Assembly (NCBI RefSeq): GCF_910596095.1
Contig: NC_056551.1
Location: 14,029,501-14,093,500 of the forward strand
Reading direction: 5' to 3'
DNA: 64,000 nt
From: Thunnus maccoyii
Lineage: Eukaryota > Chordata > Actinopteri > Scombriformes > Scombridae
The position numbers and the translations under genes were made by a program. The notes beneath the pieces are model-generated. The model saw only the letters and a list, made by a program, of their open reading frames with translations, was not told where the DNA came from and searched no databases. The stretch's first letter is position 1; each line of letters opens with the position of its first letter. Positions 36,801-48,690 of this stretch are shown piece after piece.

Positions 36801-39800
36801 CCTTTAATCATGGAATATCAGACAAAAGATTTTAATGCTTACATTTTTGGCTACTGATGCAATAAATTCAGTCTCACTGCTTTACAGGCATGGATAAAAA
36901 TTTGACAATCGTATGGCCAATATACATTATATGACCAATATCATGTGGACTTGCCTGTCTACTTTAGTGCTTTTCATGGTTTCGGCTAAACCACTCTGAT
37001 CCAATTAAGGTACGTTTTACGGCATAAAATTATTTTTTAGACCAATGGGTTTCGACAACACAAACCTGAGGGGTCACAAGATGGTTAACATGATGGGAAC
37101 ATAGAAAAAAAAATCTGCTCATTTAAACTTTGCTTTCTTCTTCTGTGAATTACTAGATAATGTTACCTCTTCAAACATCTAAAGCATATTTAAATGAAAA
37201 CAGTCTGAGAAAGACTTGAACAGTTGTTGAACTGGTCACAACCCATAAATATACGCAACCTCAGTAGCAGTCATAGTTTTGTTTTAAGGGAAGCCAAAAA
37301 TGTTGGGAAGCACAGTTTTAGACAATAGTGAGCTTCCAACTCTGTGGCAACAGTTTGGTTTGGGAAGGCTAAAGTAAGGTCCATAAAGACATGTTTTTTT
37401 TCCTCACATTTTGTACACATGAATATCTACTCCCTCTCGCTTTCTCACATACAAACATATACACTTGTAAAAAGTAGACCATACTGTATAGATACTTACA
37501 CCCCAACCCAACTCTCATACAACCCATATTCCCAAACCCATCTTGTTACAATACTCAAAGGGTTGAGAGACATTGTGAATGCAATTCTTGTCGTTATCCC
37601 TCTCATTATACATGACATAATTTCTATCTGCCATCTTCATTTTGTATTTTACTATCTTTGTCTACCTGTCTCCTCTACCTTTATTACTTTGTCTTACATT
37701 AGTTAAAAAAAGAAAAATGGTGGCCTCCAACAGATCAAACATCTTTGGGATGAATTGGAACATCGAATACAAGACAGTCAAATCTCTGCAGCCAGGTTCC
37801 AAAATTTTGTGAGAGGCCTTTCCAGAAGAGTGGAGGCAATTACTGTCAGGATGTAGCAGGGATGAGTGGACCCAAATGCAGAGCCAGAAAGCAGGACTGA
37901 AGAAAAACGCTTTATTTTGACGCAAGCATACAAACAAAAGGTGACGGGACAGGCATACCTCCAACAGAACAGGCTTGACAAGACAAAAACAGACGATCCA
38001 ACAAAGACTCAACTGAAAACCAGACCTTACGTACAAACTAAACTAATCAGGGAATGGGGAACAGGTGACTAGACACAAGGGTAGGCGAGGAGTGATTGGC
38101 TGAGGGAAACACAGGGAGCAGGGCAGGGCTGACGAGACTGATACAGAGCAGGTGTGGGGAAGACACAGCACAGGGCAGGTGAGGGGAGGAGCACACAAAC
38201 ACAGGAGGAGGAAACACAGGGAAACCAGGAAACCAAAAAACACAATAGTCTAAGCTATCGGAAACCCAAAAGAACACAAAAAGTCCAAAAACCAAACAAA
38301 GTCCAGGCAGGATGTGACAATTACAGTATAGCATCATGTTAATGTAGGTTTTAGAATGAGATGTTTAACAAGTACTGTACATATAGGTGTAATATTCGGG
38401 CATCAACATAATTTTTTCAGGTGTACACACACATTTTTTGCCATGTTGTGTATATTTAGTTGAGGAAATTGTAAATTGTCCTTGAAAGTTATTCTTATTC
38501 TTATTAAAGTTATTATTATTGCTCGATCTCAACTGCACCCTTAAGTCACCATTACAATCTGTGTAATGATCTTTGCAAAGATGCAAGATCGCCCACTTGA
38601 GAAGTTTACTGGGCGAACTACTGCTGACTATGCTAATTGTTCCCTTACATTTTTGAAACCTCTGTAAAGGGACTGAAGCTCCTTCCTGGTGAACTGGGTC
38701 TGGGCCTGGAGCTGTTCGAGGCCTTCAGGTTGGTGGCGCACCATGGATAGTTCAAGATCACTGTCAGTGCTGTCTGCCAGAGGAAGGAAAAACAGAAAAT
38801 GGGGGAGGTGGGAAACAGGGGAAGGAAGAAAACAGGGAGGAAATAGTGGTAAGACAAGAAAGAAAGAAAAAAGAAAGGAAGGAAGGGTAGGGGAGGAGTT
38901 GAAAATACTAGAAAACCAAATAGATGGGAGGCAAAATAATAATAATTACTGGATATAACTCAAAATGCTCACCATCTTTATAAAAACCAAGATTGAAAAT
39001 TGAAAACAAAAAGGAGAGGTTTAAGAAGGAAAGGTGAGACAAGGAAATGGGTGGGAGGTAAAAGATTGTGAGAAGAATGTACAGAATTGGATAAAAAGTA
39101 ATAAAAGAAGATAAAACAGTGACAATTTGTTTGCAGAAAGGTGGAAAAACTATGAGTCAGAGGAACACGTAGCTTGGAGACATAGTAATGCAAAGAAATA
39201 AGGGTGGTTAGAAGAAATAAGCAGATACAATTTGGGATAAATAATGTAGTTTCTTAAGGACAAAAGATCTTTTCACTGTGGACACTTTGGCTTTCACTTT
39301 GTCAGATATCACTCCCTCTGTCACTCCTTCACAATTCCTTTTAAAATAGAGACTCTAGTTTACTCATTAGTGACTCTAGTCATAAACAATTATCATTTTT
39401 GCCATTGCCGACAAGTGTAGTGTCACTTTTTTTTGCAAAAGTACTGTATATATATGTGGGCAATGATTTCAAACATAACATACTTAAAAGCACAGGTGTC
39501 ACTAATTAACATTGATTAACACTGATCACTTTGCATAACACCTAAATGTAATGCAGCCATAATTAATCTCATTAGTGACACCTGTGCTGGACCAGTCCAA
39601 ATGTCCACCATGAAGAAAAAAAAGGGTTTATTATGTCAGGCAATGGGACAAAGCTGGCAAATTCAGTTCAATAAAAAAATTAGGGTAAAGAAGTTTGCAG
39701 AGAAAGCAACTAAATAATAATGCAGAGAGGAATCCCACTGGAGCTACTCACCATCTTTACAAGAACAAAACACAAATGGAAAGTGAGGAAGTGAGAGAAA

Positions 39801-40487
39801 GAAAGAAGAAATTCACAGTTCACTGGTAAAATATTTGGCCTGAAAACAATTTACCAATCCACCAACACAATGAACACACCAATTAAGGATATGTTCACAT
39901 TTTTTCAAGTATGTCTTATGCTCAACAATACTCACATGCTCATATGTACATTGAAACAAAGTTCCAGTCTTTTTTAGCATCTCTGTGTTACACCTTTTAT
40001 GCCACAACTCGATGGGGAAACACAAAGAGGTTTGAGATTTGTCTTGATTGTCTAACTCAGGCTGAACTGTGGATTTTGTCACCCATCACTTACACTGAAA
40101 TTGTTTTTGGAAGAGGAGGAGGAACAATTACAGCGAGCAAAAATCAAGGTTTGAGTATGTGAGCATTGTTTAAGATAAACTTGAAAAGATGTGAAGCTAT
40201 ACTTTCAGCCAGTTTGTGTGACTGCAATTATTACCAGTATCATTTCAACAAAATCTAATAACAATAAAATTTATTTTGTTAAGTATTATTGTCCCAATGC
40301 TACAGAGAACACAAAAGACAAAGTTTTAACTTATAACCAACATTAGTTTATTTTTTTCAAACCTTATGTCTCTTTATGTCTTACCTTCCAGTGACAAAGG
40401 CTCCCAAAGTCCAAACTGTTTGAGCACGACAATAAACAGTCCAATAACAACAGCAAAAGCAATAGCTTCCATGCCTTCCAATCCCAT
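33870..40487 (-). CDS. kcnip3: Kv channel-interacting protein 3-like (calsenilin/DREAM type), membrane N-terminus isoform, 8 coding exons
   Basis: An EF-hand Ca2+ sensor that binds the N-terminus of Kv4 channels and tunes their surface expression and inactivation; the KCNIP3 paralogue is also called calsenilin or DREAM. Coding exons (minus): 40487-40385, 38773-38649, 35414-35345, 35089-35019, 34918-34811, 34724-34620, 34074-34012, 33917-33870. They sum to 693 nt, giving 230 aa in continuous frame. The first exon encodes [14 protein letters not shown] and a hydrophobic helix up to about residue 25, like the KIS-type N-termini of KChIP4a/KChIP3x. The core has four EF-hands: EF1 degenerate, EF2 [14 protein letters not shown]3 [14 protein letters not shown]4 [12 protein letters not shown]. 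It ends in [16 protein letters not shown] and SLYRGFKN favour KCNIP3 over 1, 2 and 4. Other first exons were not seen in the window. Confidence 0.93.
36444..36807. mobile_element. TTAA-flanked MITE in kcnip3 intron 2
   Basis: Inverted ends TTAAAGGTACTTTGTGGA and CTCCACAAGGCACCTTTAA, with TTAA on both sides. This is the target site of piggyBac-type elements. The right end includes GCCTCTAGTGGTCAAAAACT, a motif common in fish copies. No transposase is present. Confidence 0.65.
36920..38440 (+). pseudogene. Tc1-like transposase remnant, broken and interrupted
   Basis: A dead copy of a Tc1/mariner element in kcnip3 intron 2, opposite to the gene. Recognisable pieces: terminal sequence ATATGACCAATATCATGTGG (about 36932); a segment giving LPTLWQQFG (about 37334-37362); one giving HLWDELEHR (about 37740-37766), around the last acidic catalytic position of the DDE domain; then [15 protein letters not shown] (about 37793-37838). 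The Tc1 tail GTTTTAGAATGAGATGTTTA resumes at about 38348, after a solo LTR inserted at 37844-38319. Another foreign stretch, about 37400-37715, replaces the middle. The dispersed repeat at 37040-37320 also intrudes. Confidence 0.65.
37844..38319 (-). mobile_element. Solo LTR (Gypsy-like) with 5-bp target duplication
   Basis: A 476-bp unit starting TGTCAGG and ending GTGACA on the plus strand, so it has TG...CA ends in both orientations. It is flanked by perfect ATTAC duplications (37839-37843 and 38320-38324). On the minus strand it reads TGTCACATCCTGCCTGGAC at the start, carries an AATAAA (37911-37916 on plus) and has CTGCATTTGGGTCC near the end. That arrangement is typical of fish Gypsy-type LTRs. 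No internal retrotransposon genes are present, so it is a solo LTR left by recombination. It is inserted into the Tc1 remnant. Confidence 0.8.
38775..39240 (+). repeat. Polypurine tract in kcnip3 intron 1
   Basis: Long stretches of almost only A and G on the plus strand (AAGAAAGAAAGAAAAAAGAA, GGAAGGAAGGGTAGGGGAGG). On the gene strand this is a pyrimidine-rich run leading to the exon 2 acceptor at 38774-38775. Confidence 0.7.
39490..39587. repeat. Perfect 17-bp inverted repeat, hairpin-type element
   Basis: GCACAGGTGTCACTAAT (39490-39506) and ATTAGTGACACCTGTGC (39571-39587) are exact reverse complements separated by 64 bp. This is likely a short fold-back element. A similar arm, ATTACACCTGTGC, is near 36363. 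Confidence 0.8.
39883..40207 (+). mobile_element. Palindromic TTAA-type MITE, partial copy 3
   Basis: Starts TTAAGGATATGTTCACA and contains AACTGTGGATTTTGTCACCC and ATTACAGCGAGCAAAA, as in 8150-8739 and 42043-42644. Only about half the length; the right end decays near 40207. It is in kcnip3 intron 1. Confidence 0.55.
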
Positions 40488-42042
40488 TGTTGCCTTGCAT
40501 TAGATATCACCTCTGCAAAAGTCCCTTTTCAAAAAAATGTTACTTTAATGAACGCTTCTCTGAAGTGCAACTAAACTGACGAATCTGACAGAGCAGTTTG
40601 CAGCCAATCATCTCTGGCCTTCAGCTTGAGATGATTGACTCCTTTTTATCAGTTTGTTTTACAGGCATCAGCAGTTATATTCTCTTAAATGAAACCCCTT
40701 GACTCAAACCACTGACTGGTTAGGAAAAACGCTAGCAGACTGACTGCAGAGCATCCTCCTTTAAGGAAAAGTCCATCGTGCGCTCTTGTATAGAAATGAA
40801 TCTTTACCCTCCTAAATGATCCAAAGCTATCTCCAGTCGTAAACCATTCATCGCTGCATTTCACGTCCCGGCCAGTTCATTTTAGGATCTCTCCCATAAC
40901 TCCATCAACTCAGGGGCTCCACCCCTACTCTCTGCATCTCCTCTCACTCTGGTCCTGAAGTGTGTGTGTGCGTGTCAGTTTGATGTTGGTGAGGGAGGGT
41001 GGAGGGATGTTATTGAGGGAATTTCTTTACTAATAGTCTCTGATTGACAGTCTAAGCTGTCTTTATTTGCTCAGTCATTTCAAGGATGCAAAGCTGTAAA
41101 ACCAAGCATTGATCCACATCCACTGATGGTTGAGATATGAACAGCACTTAGAGTGAAGGAGCCTGCCCTGCCCTGTGTGGCGCTGCCCGTGTCTACTGGG
41201 TCGTTCGGTGATATACGATCAATAACTCCGACGTATTCATTCAGAGCTGGAAAACAATGTGACCAATGTTACTGTAAAAACAGCTTTGTTTATGACATTG
41301 TAGTTAAGAATAGTAAAGTTGAAGTGCATTGTTTCTGTGCTGTGAAGGTGTGCAGCACACCTTAGAGGTCAATTTCTCTGTAAATTACTCCACATATCAT
41401 ACATATGCAGTGTGCTGTGAGCACTTGTGGAAGATATGTTTTCACAGGTTTGGATGTTCTTAAGACATTTAACACGAGTGAGTATTTGCATGTATGCTGT
41501 GCTGGAGGACGGTGAGAGTAAAGACGAATATGAGTATATAGTTCACAACTGATGACTCTGCACAGCATAATGGATTCAGTTTAAATAGGAAAGGGGGGTG
41601 GAGAGCAAATCAATTGTTGAGAGGTAAAATATTGGTCTTAGAACAGGGAGAGAAAGCCAGAGGTGCATTTCGATGGCCGGGGACGTTTATATAAGTTACA
41701 GACTCCAATTGAACTCGTTCTTAATGTCCAACAGTCCAACAGCTACTGAGATAACTAATGAATGCCTAAATAATGCCTTGGATACTCTGACTCCAAAAAT
41801 ACAACAAATGTCAATACAATAGCAGAGCACCACAAGAGAAGTGTTGCGTATACAGAATTTGTTTTTTAAGATGTTGTGGTTTCAGAGTGGGATTTGATGT
41901 CTCCTATAACCATCTATGTTAAAATTTATGGTTTACTGTAGTAAAGATGTTACTGCCTTCCCGACACAGCTGGGGATGACTGCTTTTCCTCTATAAAAGA
42001 AAGAGGATACCACACTTGCGGTGCTGTGATGAGGCCATTGTA
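40488..42042. promoter_or_regulatory. kcnip3 5' flank
   Basis: Upstream of the kcnip3 ATG. A possible acceptor, CTTTTGCAG, about 20 bp before the ATG (minus strand) suggests a further noncoding exon, but no partner donor was identified. The sequence near 40900-40975 is GC-richer than its surroundings and includes a GTGTGTGTGCGTG run. The rest shows no gene. Confidence 0.35.
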
Positions 42043-42644
42043 TTAAAGGACATGTTCAAAATGTTTTGAGTCTGTCAGGTGCCCAAATGAACAGGTTGTG
42101 ACCATTAGAAGATCCCCTCCAAACGTGCTTACAATGTACTGTAAGTGATGAGGCACAAAATCCACAATCCTCATTTTGAATAAAAATGTATTTAATAGTT
42201 TATCTGAAGATAATATGAAGCTTCAGTCATCTGAGTTGGTCAAATAAAGAGGATATCTTCCACGGTTAGTCTTTTTAGTAAATATGTCCCTCTTTGTGTC
42301 TCAACAAAGTGTTTTCCTGTTCAGCAGCACTGGACAGATTATAACAATAAGAGGGAATTTGCCACTAAAAAGACAGTTTGAAAGATATTGACTTTGATTT
42401 GAATAATTTGGACAGCTGAAATCTCATATTAGCTTCAAAAACTTTTAAATACATTTTTGCATAGAAGGAGAGCTGTGGATTTTGTCCCCCATCACTTACA
42501 ATGAAAGTGCATAATGAAGGACCTCTTAATAGCCAGTATGAACAGGAGGGATGATTACAGCAAGAAAAACATGTGTCAATGTTCCTTTGAGCACCTGATT
42601 GTTGCTTTAGGACAGACTTGAAAAAGTGTGAATCTATCCTTTAA
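42043..42644 (+). mobile_element. Palindromic TTAA-flanked MITE, copy 2, complete
   Basis: 602 bp with TTAA at both ends (42043-42046 and 42641-42644) and inverted ends AAAGGACATGTTC / GAATCTATCCTTTAA. The halves mirror each other: AAAATGTATTTAATAGTTTA versus AACTTTTAAATACATTTTTG. It has no ORF of note. This is the best-preserved copy of the family in the window. Confidence 0.7.
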
Positions 42645-45600
42645 GATCCTGTTGTGTTTTTGGAGCACTGTTATCCCAGTTCACTTCAGCAGTGCCCAGC
42701 CCACTCATCTTTCTTCATAGCTACTGAAATAAACTTCCAAAAATGATTTGGTTAATTTTGCCCTTTATGAGTCAGCAGAGTGTTAACAGTGAGATCAGAG
42801 ATGATGGACTGTCCAGCTAATACAAATCTGAACATACTTATCCCTTGTAAACAAAGATGCTTTTTGTATTATTGTTAAAATGTGGGTTAATTGCCCTTTG
42901 CCAGCCAGAAACACAGTCACCCATCACAAGAAAATGCAGGATGTATGAGCTCATGTGGGAACTCACCTGCTATAAAAATAATGCAATATTATAGTGTTTA
43001 ATGTGCCCTAAGTGCTGATCTGACCCCGTTCTTCTATTAAATACAGACAAGAGTCCGGTGGGTTAAGCATGCAGAGATGCAGACGGTGCAGCCATCAGTC
43101 TCATGGTCGGCCTTTAATGAGTGCAGTGAGAGCAACATTACAGCGTGAGCGCCTGAGCCCATCAATCAAAAACGATGACACAGGTTCTCGACATACAATT
43201 AAACACCCTTAGCTTTGCTTTCTCTGAGCTTTTTCTTGGTGCACTCTTGATCCTCTTTCATTTGTAAGCATTTCATTTTTTGGCAAGAAAATATCTTTCT
43301 GGAGAGGCCTCATAAACACATGGAATGATTTCATCTGCCCTTTAGTACACTTTTTTTTAGGTTTCATCAAACTTTTAATGATATTGTCAAACACATTTGC
43401 AGCTCAGCAGCTGCCACAATAAGGATTTAATGCACATTTTGACCTCTAAAATATGTAGACTTGTTGCTTCACTGACTGACCTTTGTTGCAGCTGCAGATA
43501 GAGACAGAGAAAAAAATACCCTTGTTTCTTTTACTATCACCAAATTAGGTAATAACATGCAGCCCAGAAGACAAAATTTTAGGCAGTCACATATAAACAG
43601 TATGCTGCAAATAGTTTCTCACAGTTCATAGGTTATAGGCTAAGTGGATATGAAAATAACCACTTTTTAGACTGAAGACTTTAATTGAAAAAGACTTGTG
43701 AATGAATGTGGTGTGTGAGGCTGCAACAGTGCAGCGGAGTGCTTGCTAATGTTTAGCGTAGTGAAAAGTGAGCGATCTCTACTGGTGATTAACTGTTATT
43801 TCACCACATAAAGTGATGGTAGTTGGACAACAGAGTGGGTCATGGCATTCATAAGAAGTTGTCTATCAAGCCAAATGGGCCAGCCACTGCAGTTTAGCCT
43901 GAGTAGATATAAGGCCGGGTCAAGCTGCTGAGTATCTGCTCTTTGCGTGAGTGAGAGTAGGATTAAAAAGCAGTTTAAATGTATATTAGGTCAGGGTTAG
44001 AGAATGGCATCACCTGTCATGGGACCCAGTACATTTATATGGAACAGCCTGATATTCATACTGCAGGGCGTAATATGTCAAAACATCATTTAACATGAAT
44101 ACATAGGAATGCTCACCCAACTTTTGGCACATTTTACTGCGTATTGATGTTCATGTACCGTATGAGGTGGAAAAGTGGAAGAACTCACAAGGCAGTATGG
44201 CATTTTAAGTACTACCTCTATAGTACTACTATAGTACTACAGCAACGATACTACATTGTAATTACAGCCATACAGTATATAAAAGTGCGACAGCCTCTGC
44301 TGATTCCTGTTGTGTGATGTCATAAAATATCTATTATTTGCAATTGTGTCATTCTCACTTTCATAAGTAGAGAAAGAGTAAAAAAAAAAAAAAAACATTG
44401 CATGATGGAGCCAACATCATTTTCTTCATTAAATAACAATTACACATGATTAAAATGAGTGCAGGCCACCATCTAGTGGTGCAGGAGACATTCAGGTACT
44501 ATAATGTCTACAGACCAGTAGATGGCGATCAAGTTGTTATAAAGTGGAGGGGTCATGCTTAAACCTTAACACATTTCAATTTCAATAAATAACTAAGAGT
44601 TCTGATGGATAAAAAATAGTAGAAGTGAGAAATTCTTATGAATTTGAGTTCATAGAACGCAATGCTGAGAAGATTTTAGTGATTCAGTACTTAATGTCCA
44701 ATGGAGTCCTATTGCAGATATAGTTAAAGGCCTCTTAAATAAAGATCAAGACCATTTCCTCGATGATGTCCAAATTGGGGATGGGATATACGGTTGTAAT
44801 TTAATTGTATTTACTTGCTGATACTGTGTCATCCATCAGAGCATTTGCTCTGTTACTGTTTTCATCAATGTTCTGTCCAAGGCGCAGGGCCATCTGTCTC
44901 TTGGCAGAGAGACAAGTCAGCATTAAATGAGTCTGGATGACAACAGCAGGTCATTTCTCGAAACCACAGAGGAGAAATATTGTCTGTTTTTCACTGCATT
45001 CATCACCAAGACTGATTAAATGGGACAAATATTCTAACAAGTAAATGACACTGTTTGCACAATAGTTCAAATACAGGAAATTAAGATGTGATATTGCTTA
45101 GACAGACAGATTGTAGAAATGAACGTCTGTCCTGCCAGTCAAGTGCATGCGTGCAGCAGACTGTCTACTCTGTTCGCCTGCACAGAGGGGCAACGTCAAT
45201 AATTTAGATAAAGCAAGAAAACGGGGACATGTCCGTGGAAGACACTATGCTCTTGATCTACAGAATATTCCCCATCTCCTTTTGTGATACATAAACATGA
45301 TGAAAGAAAATCCAAATATATATATTTTGTCATTTTCTGATTGATTATTTAAATTTTAAAGCGTGTTGATTAAATTGTTAAGATTGAAACTAGATCTTCA
45401 GAGGAAATCATTCCATAAAAACAACAGTTCTAGGTGTGTATGAGAGAGAAAGAGAGGTAGAGCAGGCATAAATATGTAGTCTATGAAGTAGAGTAAGAGG
45501 TGAGAGTCCATTCATTGATTGATTGGCTGCTGAAATGAAGTGGCATTAGATAAAGAGAGAGGTCTATGCTGTAAATGGTGAAAGGAGAGAAAGAAGGGTG

Positions 45601-48468
45601 AGAATTTTAAATGTAGATTTATACTGTAGATGGCCAGATGCTTTAAAATTCATGTATCTCATACTGTATCTCGCTGCTTTGCTCTGCTTCAAGTCCAACT
45701 TCCCCTCCGCTGTCACACACAATCATGCAGATATTTAATATACTGTGTTGCTGAGGTGTAAGCCTGATGTTGTGTCTCTTTATGTGGCTCTACCTGGCCC
45801 CTGTTGGGTGGTGCTGGCTATGATCCACTTGACGAGACAGCACTTCATCAGAGATTTACGTGTGATCCGTGGTCTCTGCCACTTGGAGCCCTCTGTCTGT
45901 CCGCCTGGGTTCGGATCTTTGCCATTGGCATCAGGCATCAGGCCGCCATCCACCGCCTTGTCATTCGCCTGAGGAAGACAGAGAAGAAACTGTCCTCTGA
46001 GAGAGAAAAGAGATCTTTACATGCTATGATGCTTTCACTCTCTTAAAAGTTCCTACCAGAGGAACCTCCTGACCACACCTCAGGCAGGGAGAAGAAAAGA
46101 AGTATCTGACCCAGGTGCAATCACTTCCAGGCCAAAGTTCACCTCCCTCCTTTGTTCTTTTTGTGACTCCTAGTTTTGTGTTGTGTGTGTCTTACAAGCC
46201 AAATTCATCATTTAATATTTGGTTTGAGTTATTAAATTAATTTCTAAGGACGTGCACAACCAACGCTCCAAACTGATGCAGGACATGCGAGGCAGCCATC
46301 ATGCACACGTGAACGCGTAGTTAAAAGCAAGTATATCTCTGGCCTGCCTTACTCTTTTGGTTCACTCTCTCATCACACACTAACTGCACAGCAACCAATG
46401 ACAGACAAACAAAGTTAGCAACTAGCTGATGAAGAAAGGTGGAGCATGTAGCAGCCAAAGAGCCAGATATCTCCCTTAGTGGTTATTAGAAACCAAAAAC
46501 AGGTTTAAATGGAGAGTGAATATTGGACAGTTGAACACTAACATGACTCCTAATGAATGCTAATGTTGCTCTGTATGTCCTGGATGTGTTAATAGGCAAC
46601 TTTTTTACTAAAATGTTAGCCATATTAATATAAAAAGGTGATATATAAAAGGAAGTATGTGGAATTTACAATTTGTTTCCGCTACCCCCCAAGTGGCAAG
46701 AGAAAAACAGTTAATGCAGGTTTAATGATCTTGTTAACTTTACCAGTATGCTCTGTATTGAAGAGAATTCCCCATTTGAATTGTCACAGAGATGACAAGG
46801 TTAGGTTCCAGTAAAGATACGGGGAGACACAAACTGATGAGGAAACAGATCTTAACACAGAAGTGCGAAGAAAATAAAATTACTCTGCATTGCAACACGG
46901 AGTCCTGCCTCATGGACTGTCTACTACAAAGGATGTGAGATATAGAGCAGAGGCTCCTGAACACTTTCATCTAAGAACCCCCAGCGACATATTACATGGC
47001 AGAGTGTCTCACAGAACCCAAATTAAGAACATTTTCCTTTTTGTATAATTTGCCATAACTGCCTTTTAGGCACCATAAATCATATTGATATACACCATAT
47101 ATTATGAGGTAGTATGAATGTCAGTTTGGTACTGTTAGATCTGCTTTTACAGTTTAACATTGTGAAACGTAGTGAGACAGCTGTGTGACAGCTGGACCAG
47201 CAGCAGGAGTTACATTCAGTCAGCCAACTAACTGGTGAGAAGGGATGAACAGATCAATACCTCCGTAATCAATATTTAGATAATGAAATGCACCTCATTT
47301 GGTATCAATACCTATTAAAAAGCATTGATTTTGGAGATTTATTTATCTTAATGGGGTTGATTGGAAGATTTTTTTCAACATTGCAGTTAGGAGGGAATCT
47401 GATCCTTTTTGTATTACACACATGAAAAAATCTTAAAGAAGTCTTAAATGTGCTCAGCTGAGTCTTTCTGGAAAAGATCTAAAATATTCCTGTAATAGGA
47501 ATACTTCTGAGAATAGGGACATGCAAGCTCTTGGATCTGGTTATTTCCATGATCACATAACATCCTGTCATCTCACACTAGATGCATATTCAGTGTTCCT
47601 ACATTCAGATTAATATTTCAGTGATTATAAAGCTGTACATTTTGGAGTCAGTGCATTTAAACAGCACAATCCATATACTGTAAAACAGTCAAAATATACT
47701 TGTATCATCATTAGTCATCATCATAAAATTTCCATTTTGTTTTCTCAGGCACCATCTCTTCATTGGACTGTTTTCCACTCCCATTTGTGTTGATTCATAG
47801 CCACTGTCAGTGTTATTGAACAATGTACTGTTCTGTACGGCAGCACCACATTAAAGACTTTCTTTTTTGGGGGAGACTCTCTTAGATTTGTCCTATTCAA
47901 AGCTTCTTCCTTGTGACATTTCCTGGGCTTTTAAGTCTTTTCTTTATGCTCCTTTTTCTGTTTCTTTTGTCCCTGAGTCTTTTACTTGCTTGTGATAAAA
48001 GGCTATATAAATAAAACAGCTTTCTTTCAGAGGATGTTGAGGATGTAATCTAAAGATTTTGTAGAGAACATAGACAGAACTACTATCTAGGGAGCTCCTC
48101 GGTCTCTTCGGTCCCCTATTTGAATATGAAAGGAATGCCAAAGCATATAGAGCATCAAGGATGTCGCTCAATAATTCACGCTCCTTAAAACGGCATCAAT
48201 AAAAGATCAGAGTTGGCTGCCACGTTGAAGTGAGTGATAACTACGAGTAGAAACTAAGACTATCAGATGGACCATCAAAAAGCCACATGAACAAGCGGGT
48301 ACAGGCATACACCTGTCCTGCACACAAACATACAGTACATATGCATCGACACACAATCACGCTTAAAACCAAATATGCATGAACATAATAGGTATATATA
48401 TACAAGTGCACAACGCAGTCTTATACTTATACGTCAGCATACATCCTCTGGAGTGTCTTAAGCAGAGT
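42645..48468. other. Intergenic DNA without recognised genes
   Basis: AT-rich, with only short random-looking ORFs. Two CTCF-like motifs in divergent orientation lie at 44464-44481 (minus) and 44515-44530 (plus). Two overlapping ORFs at 45745-46046 match nothing I know. A degraded 'gggttcccaacc'-type fragment may sit near 46950-47010. Confidence 0.4.
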
Positions 48469-48690
48469 TTGGCAACCTTTTCTGGCTTCTGATCTCAATT
48501 TTAGGTTTCAAAATTTCTACAACTCCAGCAATCAAAGATATTGAGTTGTCATGATTTTTTTTAAACCGAATGTATTTTTATAATAAAAATATATTCAAAA
48601 AAACTATAAAATATAATTCTTACACATGATTTGTGACCCTGATAGAATTTCTGCTGCAATCCCAGGTTGAGAAACTCTGGTCTAGAAGAT
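48469..48690 (+). repeat. Degraded dispersed repeat ending GGTTGAGAAACTCTGGTCTA
   Basis: The right end CCCAGGTTGAGAAACTCTGG and the left end GTTTGGCAACCTTTTCTGG are inverted relatives of the repeat at 7455-7725. Confidence 0.4.

Noticed and set aside
45745-46046. Two overlapping ORFs of 75 and 80 codons
   Set aside because: No recognisable domain, no splice context and no supporting neighbour features. Possibly part of an old repeat.
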